From Auanema rhodensis (taxonomy: Eukaryota; Nematoda; Chromadorea; Rhabditida; Rhabditidae): a stretch of 64,000 nt of DNA. The DNA lies in the NCBI GenBank assembly GCA_964057225.1, contig OZ059895.1:15590001-15654000 (forward strand). Reading direction: 5' to 3'. Shown piece after piece: positions 60,127 through 64,000 of this stretch. The position numbers were made by a program, and so were the translations under genes. The notes below the pieces were generated by a model that was not told the origin of the DNA, did not search any database, and saw only the letters and a program-made list of their open reading frames with translations. Numbering within the stretch: position 1 is the stretch's first letter; the number at the start of each line of letters is the position of its first letter.

Positions 60127-61396
60127 TATGCTGATTCCATTCAAGAACTAAGAGCAATAATTAAAAAAATGGAAATAAAATGTCTTGCAAGAACAAACAA
60201 AAGGCTATGAAGTTGACTGAGAGGCGATAAGTCCGTAACCAGAAGTTCAGACAAAGTAGTTAATTTGAAAGCAGAAAATAGATGAGAAATCGCAAAGAAA
60301 GGTGAAATATTTGAATTTGAATGTAAATCGACAAGGAAATTGAATAGACGGGGAACAGCCGTGAAGCATTAGAGAGAGCTATAAGCAGACACGATGCCAC
60401 CAACGCTAAAGGAAACCCTCAGCGTCTTCGTGCCAAAAAATTCAGGAATAAAGAATTGAGATGACTTGTTTACGACATTTCAGTCGAAATATAGAAAAAA
60501 GAAGTTAAGAAAAGTAAAGAGTGGACACGTTGTGCGACATTTGAAAGGATTTTAATTCCGTACTCTTCTTTTCCTAAGAATCATAATCCTAGTTGTCATG
60601 TCAAACATGATGTACTGACTTACAAGGAACGAAGATGAAGCTCCCGGAGAATGAAGAGCGTGGGTAACTAGAGGACTAGACAAGTGTAATGTCTGGATGT
60701 TTTATCCTAATAAAATACTTCGTGGTCTAGTGCAAATGAGTCCTCTCAGTTTCAGAATGAAATGAACGAAAATTGATGTAATGCTAGGGGTAAAGTAACT
60801 CAGCTAATAAAGCAGCATAGCATTCAAGGAAGAAGGACATAAAGTATCAGGTATAAGATTGAACAAAAAATTATGAATTATTTATGTGTTAGAACTACAA
60901 TAACTAAATATAGCCATGGATAGATTTTTGAAACAATACAAGTATATTCCTAAATTTAAAAATTTATACAAGTCTTGATAAACAACAAAAACAAAAAACA
61001 AGAGAAACAAAGAAAAGTGAAGAGGGAGTGAAAGCATCTTGACAAAGGGATAACTTGTGAAAAGCTTTGATTCCCGTGGGGTATTTGAATATTAATTCAC
61101 TTTCTCCTTTTTTTCTTATAATTCGCTAAATATATTGACATATACAACAGCAGTGGTTATGGCGGAGAAGTGAAAAAAAAGATTGAAACGAGAGTGACAA
61201 TGAGCTAGTAAGAGGGACGACGAAAGAGAAAATGAAGCTAACTATCAGAGGGATCGTTCTTTGCTCAGTAATATGTTTTTACAATTAAACATACGCTTAT
61301 TGACAGAATAACATTCAATACTGAAAACCCGAATTATTATTAACATGCGTGAATGATGTGAACTAATATAAGGAAACATTTACAAAAAAAAATCAA
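60127..61396. other. Intergenic, no gene seen
   Basis: About 1.3 kb of purine-rich, AT-rich sequence upstream of the Ig gene and downstream of the PPxY membrane-protein gene. No exon was recognised. Confidence 0.5.
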
Positions 61397-62452
61397 CTAC
61401 GGCATACTAGGGCTGCCGTAGCTGGAAAGATCAGTTGCTGACCGAATACGAATATCTTCTTCTTGTGTTCCTAAAAATAAACAATAATTACGTGATGTGA
61501 ATACATTATAAATCATACTTAGAACAACTGGAGGCACAAATGTTCCGAATGCGCCATCTGGAAGATTACCATTGGACGATCCTATGGATGAACGTACTCC
61601 TCCTGAAATTAAAAGAATACACTCATAGTTAATGAATAAATCAAGAAAGTGATTAGTATGCAACCGCCCACAGAAGTAAATTTGAAATAAATTAAAAGTT
61701 CGTGACGTGTATTAATACGCGTAAACGAAATATGCAAATTAGATCCTACCCGTGATGCAAATTTGACGACTCACAGGTGTTTCAGTGGGAAGAGACTGAA
61801 GATCAGTACGATGCGGACTATAAACATCTTATTATCAATAGTAATGGCATCATTTGTCCTTCTTACATGTTAGTAATGATGGGTTGGTCTAACACGGATT
61901 GACTTCGTTGAACTGTGGGATGTTGCATGTTAGTTGAAGTAGCAGCAGTTGGCTGTTCATAAACGGGTGGCGGCTGCACCGTTTCATCTTTGAACAATTG
62001 ATCATAACGAGGTGGAGGCTCCGAAAATCCACAGTTGGGAAAGCCGGCGTCTGCAGAAATGTAACATGAATATCAAGAATACTAGTGATTAAAGTACGTG
62101 CTAAATAGCTGAATGGGTGTCCGATTTCTTCGGTTTCCTGCTGAGTACGTTGTAAAAACTCGTTCCGAGCAATAAATTCTGCTCTACGTCTAAAGTAAAT
62201 GAAAATTAATGAGAAAATACGTAACAAAACAGATTACCTCTTATACCTACAATAGATGACTACTAGCTTGAAGACACATAGTACGAGAACTACAATCAAT
62301 ACGAAGCATGTGAAACATAGAATCAATCTTCTGGTTAAAACATCTGTTTGTGAACAACCTAGAATTTAGAAAATGAAAAGAGGAAAGAGGATGAAATGAA
62401 AAATACTTGGAACAGTGGAAGAAGATGCCGGTGCTGTAGTAGATTCAACCAT
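61397..62452 (-). CDS. Single-pass membrane protein with two PPxY motifs, unidentified
   Basis: Seven exons (62452-62407, 62358-62238, 62189-62098, 62050-61867, 61817-61750, 61602-61519, 61470-61397) give 222 residues. A short Ser/Thr-rich ectodomain (MVESTTAPASSSTVP) precedes a transmembrane helix at about 24-50 (ILCFTCFVLIVVLVLCVFKLVV) and a basic stop-transfer (YCRYKRRRAEF). The cytosolic tail bears EPPPRYDQLF and QPPPVYEQP, two PPxY motifs about 15 residues apart. It continues into Ser/Thr-rich sequence ending SSYGSPSMP. Tandem PPxY motifs on a one-helix protein suggest a WW-domain ligase adaptor. No named family is assigned. Confidence 0.72.
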
Positions 62453-63218
62453 CCAAATTTAGTTCAAAGAGATCAATACAACCTATGGACTAGACGCTGA
62501 AAGGGAAAAAGTAAAAACAATGAAATATGAAACTGTCAAGCTTTCTTGAAGAATACGTGAATGAAAAAGATTTTTTTTTAAATGAAATGAATATTCATAG
62601 ATAATCGAAGACATTTTGAAACGAGGTAAAGATAAGGCAAGCATGATAAGAACATGAGAACATTAACTTCGTGAAATGAAAGTTTTTTAAGACGAAAAAA
62701 CTTCCATAAAGAGAAATATTTATTCTTAGTAATTAATTTTCTTGGGAATTTGACAGGAAATTCTGATAATGTATGAGAAATATGAGATAGAAACAGTAAA
62801 CGTTGATTAGAATTCGTTGAAAAGTCAACGAAATAGAAAAGGATCAGATACATTAAAAGATTGAGAAAACGAAATGAGTGTGTGTAAGAGTACAGTTCAT
62901 CCAGGCCAGAAGAGATCAAAATTCATTTGGAGAAATGCACTATGTTCAGAGCAATAAAGTATATGTAAACACGAAGAGATATTGGTCTCGGTATGTGTAA
63001 TTTAGCTGAGCAACTTAGAAAATCAGCATGTTCTGGCCGGAAATTGTTTTGCAATAGCACCTTGATAGCAAATGAATCAAGTTTAACTTTGATTCGTTTC
63101 CGCCTCTCACGCGTCGAAACGGGCGTACAACGACGCAGTATCAAGAGAATATACTTCTGGATCTTCTAAATGATGACATTGCGAACTATTCTTAGAAATC
63201 AAGAAGTTGTCAATGAAC
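62453..63218. other. Spacer, gene content uncertain
   Basis: No exon could be confirmed. Open frames at 62578-62919 and 62923-63144 on the minus strand are unconvincing, though the latter could be the 3' exon of the candidate gene to its right. Confidence 0.35.
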
Positions 63219-63634
63219 CTGGATGTCTCTTATTTCTTTTAGCACTGGTCGACTGATTTGATGTTATGTCAGAACTATAAAACATGGGCTGTCAAGAAAC
63301 TTCAATGAAAAAAACATACACTGAACTTCCATGTCTATAGTCGATAGATCTCTGAAGAATGAACAATTATAATTATTTCGAAAAAAGAATAAAAATAGAT
63401 AAAGAAATGATGTAGTAATCACGATATGATCTTCATCAGCTTTCACATAAATAGTTATACGCAGATTTGTGGTATCAAATGATGTCTTATAAGGTTGGTC
63501 ACGTGTGTAAATTGCTCCGGTCTATAATATCAATTGGTTTGATGAGATTAAAATACATTTCTGAATATGAGACTAAAAATTTGGAAAAAGCCAACCTTTC
63601 GTAAAGGGGTTTGAAGATCAAAGCTCGATGACAT
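63219..63634 (-). CDS. Candidate gene fragment, 3' end unresolved
   Basis: Four short segments join in phase: 63634-63596 (MSSSFDLQTPLRK), 63521-63423 (TGAIYTRDQPYKTS, then TTNLRITIYVKADEDHI), 63351-63320 and 63252-63219 (ending VLKEIRDIQ). Each is bordered by GT and AG, and the second is strongly protein-like. I could not find a clean terminal exon: one option continues into a basic RERRKRIK stretch near 63080, another ends in DPEVYSLDTAS in a different phase. The start may also lie further upstream, since the frame is open above the ATG. Treat as provisional. Confidence 0.35.
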
Positions 63635-63704
63635 GTTGATACGCCTCAGGAAATTTAATAAGTTCCGGAATTTCTTTAGGATTCAAATGATTCTTTCCGC
63701 AGAA
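63618..63704 (-). CDS. Candidate terminal exon of a gene entering from the right edge
   Basis: Between an acceptor (TTTTTTAG) and a TGA at 63618, the minus strand reads FCGKNHLNPKEIPELIKF and ends AYQHVIEL, 28 residues. A donor-like GTAAGT on the minus strand just below 63995 could be the preceding exon boundary, with that gene lying mostly outside the window. It overlaps the alternative start exon of the candidate gene at 63219-63634 in another frame, so only one of the two is likely to be right. Confidence 0.25.
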   Translation of the reverse strand, partial: FCGKNHLNPKEIPELIKFPEAYQHVIEL

Positions 63705-64000
63705 CTAAAAAAGCTAGAACAATGCAGATATACATTACGAACTCAAATAAATTAATCCAAATCTTTTGTTATCATTAGTCACCACCATATGTTACGTATT
63801 GTACTTTCAAGTAAATATTATTGTCTTTAGAAATACTAGTATGAAGTACGAAACATCTAGGATATATGATATTTTTAGGATAAATCTAACTGATCGTAAA
63901 TTCCACGTTTGTGCAACTAATTAGTATTTGATGACGATATCTTTTTGCACTACGTGGGAAAAGGTTATTGAGGTCTAGATGTAGAGGTACTTACTGGTGG

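Noticed and set aside
62578-63144. Two adjacent minus-strand open frames of about 113 and 73 codons
   Set aside because: The first is Phe/Leu/Ser-rich and looks like translated AT-rich intron. The second has a basic RERRKR stretch but no confirmed link to the candidate exons upstream.
1-64000. CRISPR arrays, bacterial-type operons or viral genes
   Set aside because: No spaced direct repeats, no Shine-Dalgarno-led gene runs and no viral proteins were seen. All recognised genes are intron-rich animal genes.

Overview
This window is nuclear DNA from a nematode. It is AT-rich, and its genes are broken into many short exons by very small introns (often 41-60 bp). Almost every start codon lies a few bases after a splice-acceptor-like AG with no promoter-like sequence nearby, as expected for spliced-leader trans-splicing. 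Gene content also fits: orthologues of C. elegans tax-4, ina-1, nit-1, mlc-5, taf-9, pbo-1/CHP and non-muscle myosin. I cannot assign a genus. All exon models were read by eye from splice signals, frame and protein similarity. For most genes the exon lengths sum to an intact frame.

Left part (1-20 kb): about 4 kb of repeat-rich sequence (long CT and GA tracts, one candidate first exon on the minus strand) precedes an arrestin-domain gene on the plus strand (4349-6640). A mariner transposase fossil follows near 7.7 kb. Then comes a dense minus-strand block: taf-9 and mlc-5 (8.4-10.1 kb), and a five-gene run read from right to left as YJU2, TAF11, RAB33-like, RAD51-paralogue, HUS1 (17.9-10.8 kb). 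Spacing in this run is only 130-260 bp, so it is probably an operon joining splicing, transcription, trafficking and DNA-repair genes. A 68-aa membrane protein lies divergently at 18.2 kb.

Middle (20-49 kb): a complete non-muscle myosin II heavy chain (20.1-28.0 kb, plus strand) faces the mitochondrial SLC30A9 (ZnT9) gene (28.4-31.3 kb, minus). Next are a secreted two-ShK-domain protein with an Ala-Gly repeat linker, a 92-aa single-pass membrane protein, a CHP-type calcium-binding protein (34.7-38.3 kb) and nit-1. Three close same-strand genes follow nit-1 (an unknown protein, a C2H2 zinc-finger protein, another unknown), again operon-like. An ina-1-type integrin alpha gene occupies 43.8-48.8 kb on the minus strand.

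Right part (49-64 kb): a 5.2-kb non-coding interval separates ina-1 from the divergent cyclic-nucleotide-gated channel gene tax-4 (54.0-57.9 kb). After it come a small two-pass membrane protein with a PPSY motif, a secreted single-Ig protein, and a single-pass membrane protein with two PPxY motifs. The last kilobase holds unassigned candidate exons. I found no rRNA, convincing tRNA or CRISPR. The most interesting material is the repair-gene operon, the two linked PPxY membrane proteins, the Ala-Gly/ShK protein and the relaxed splice-acceptor usage.
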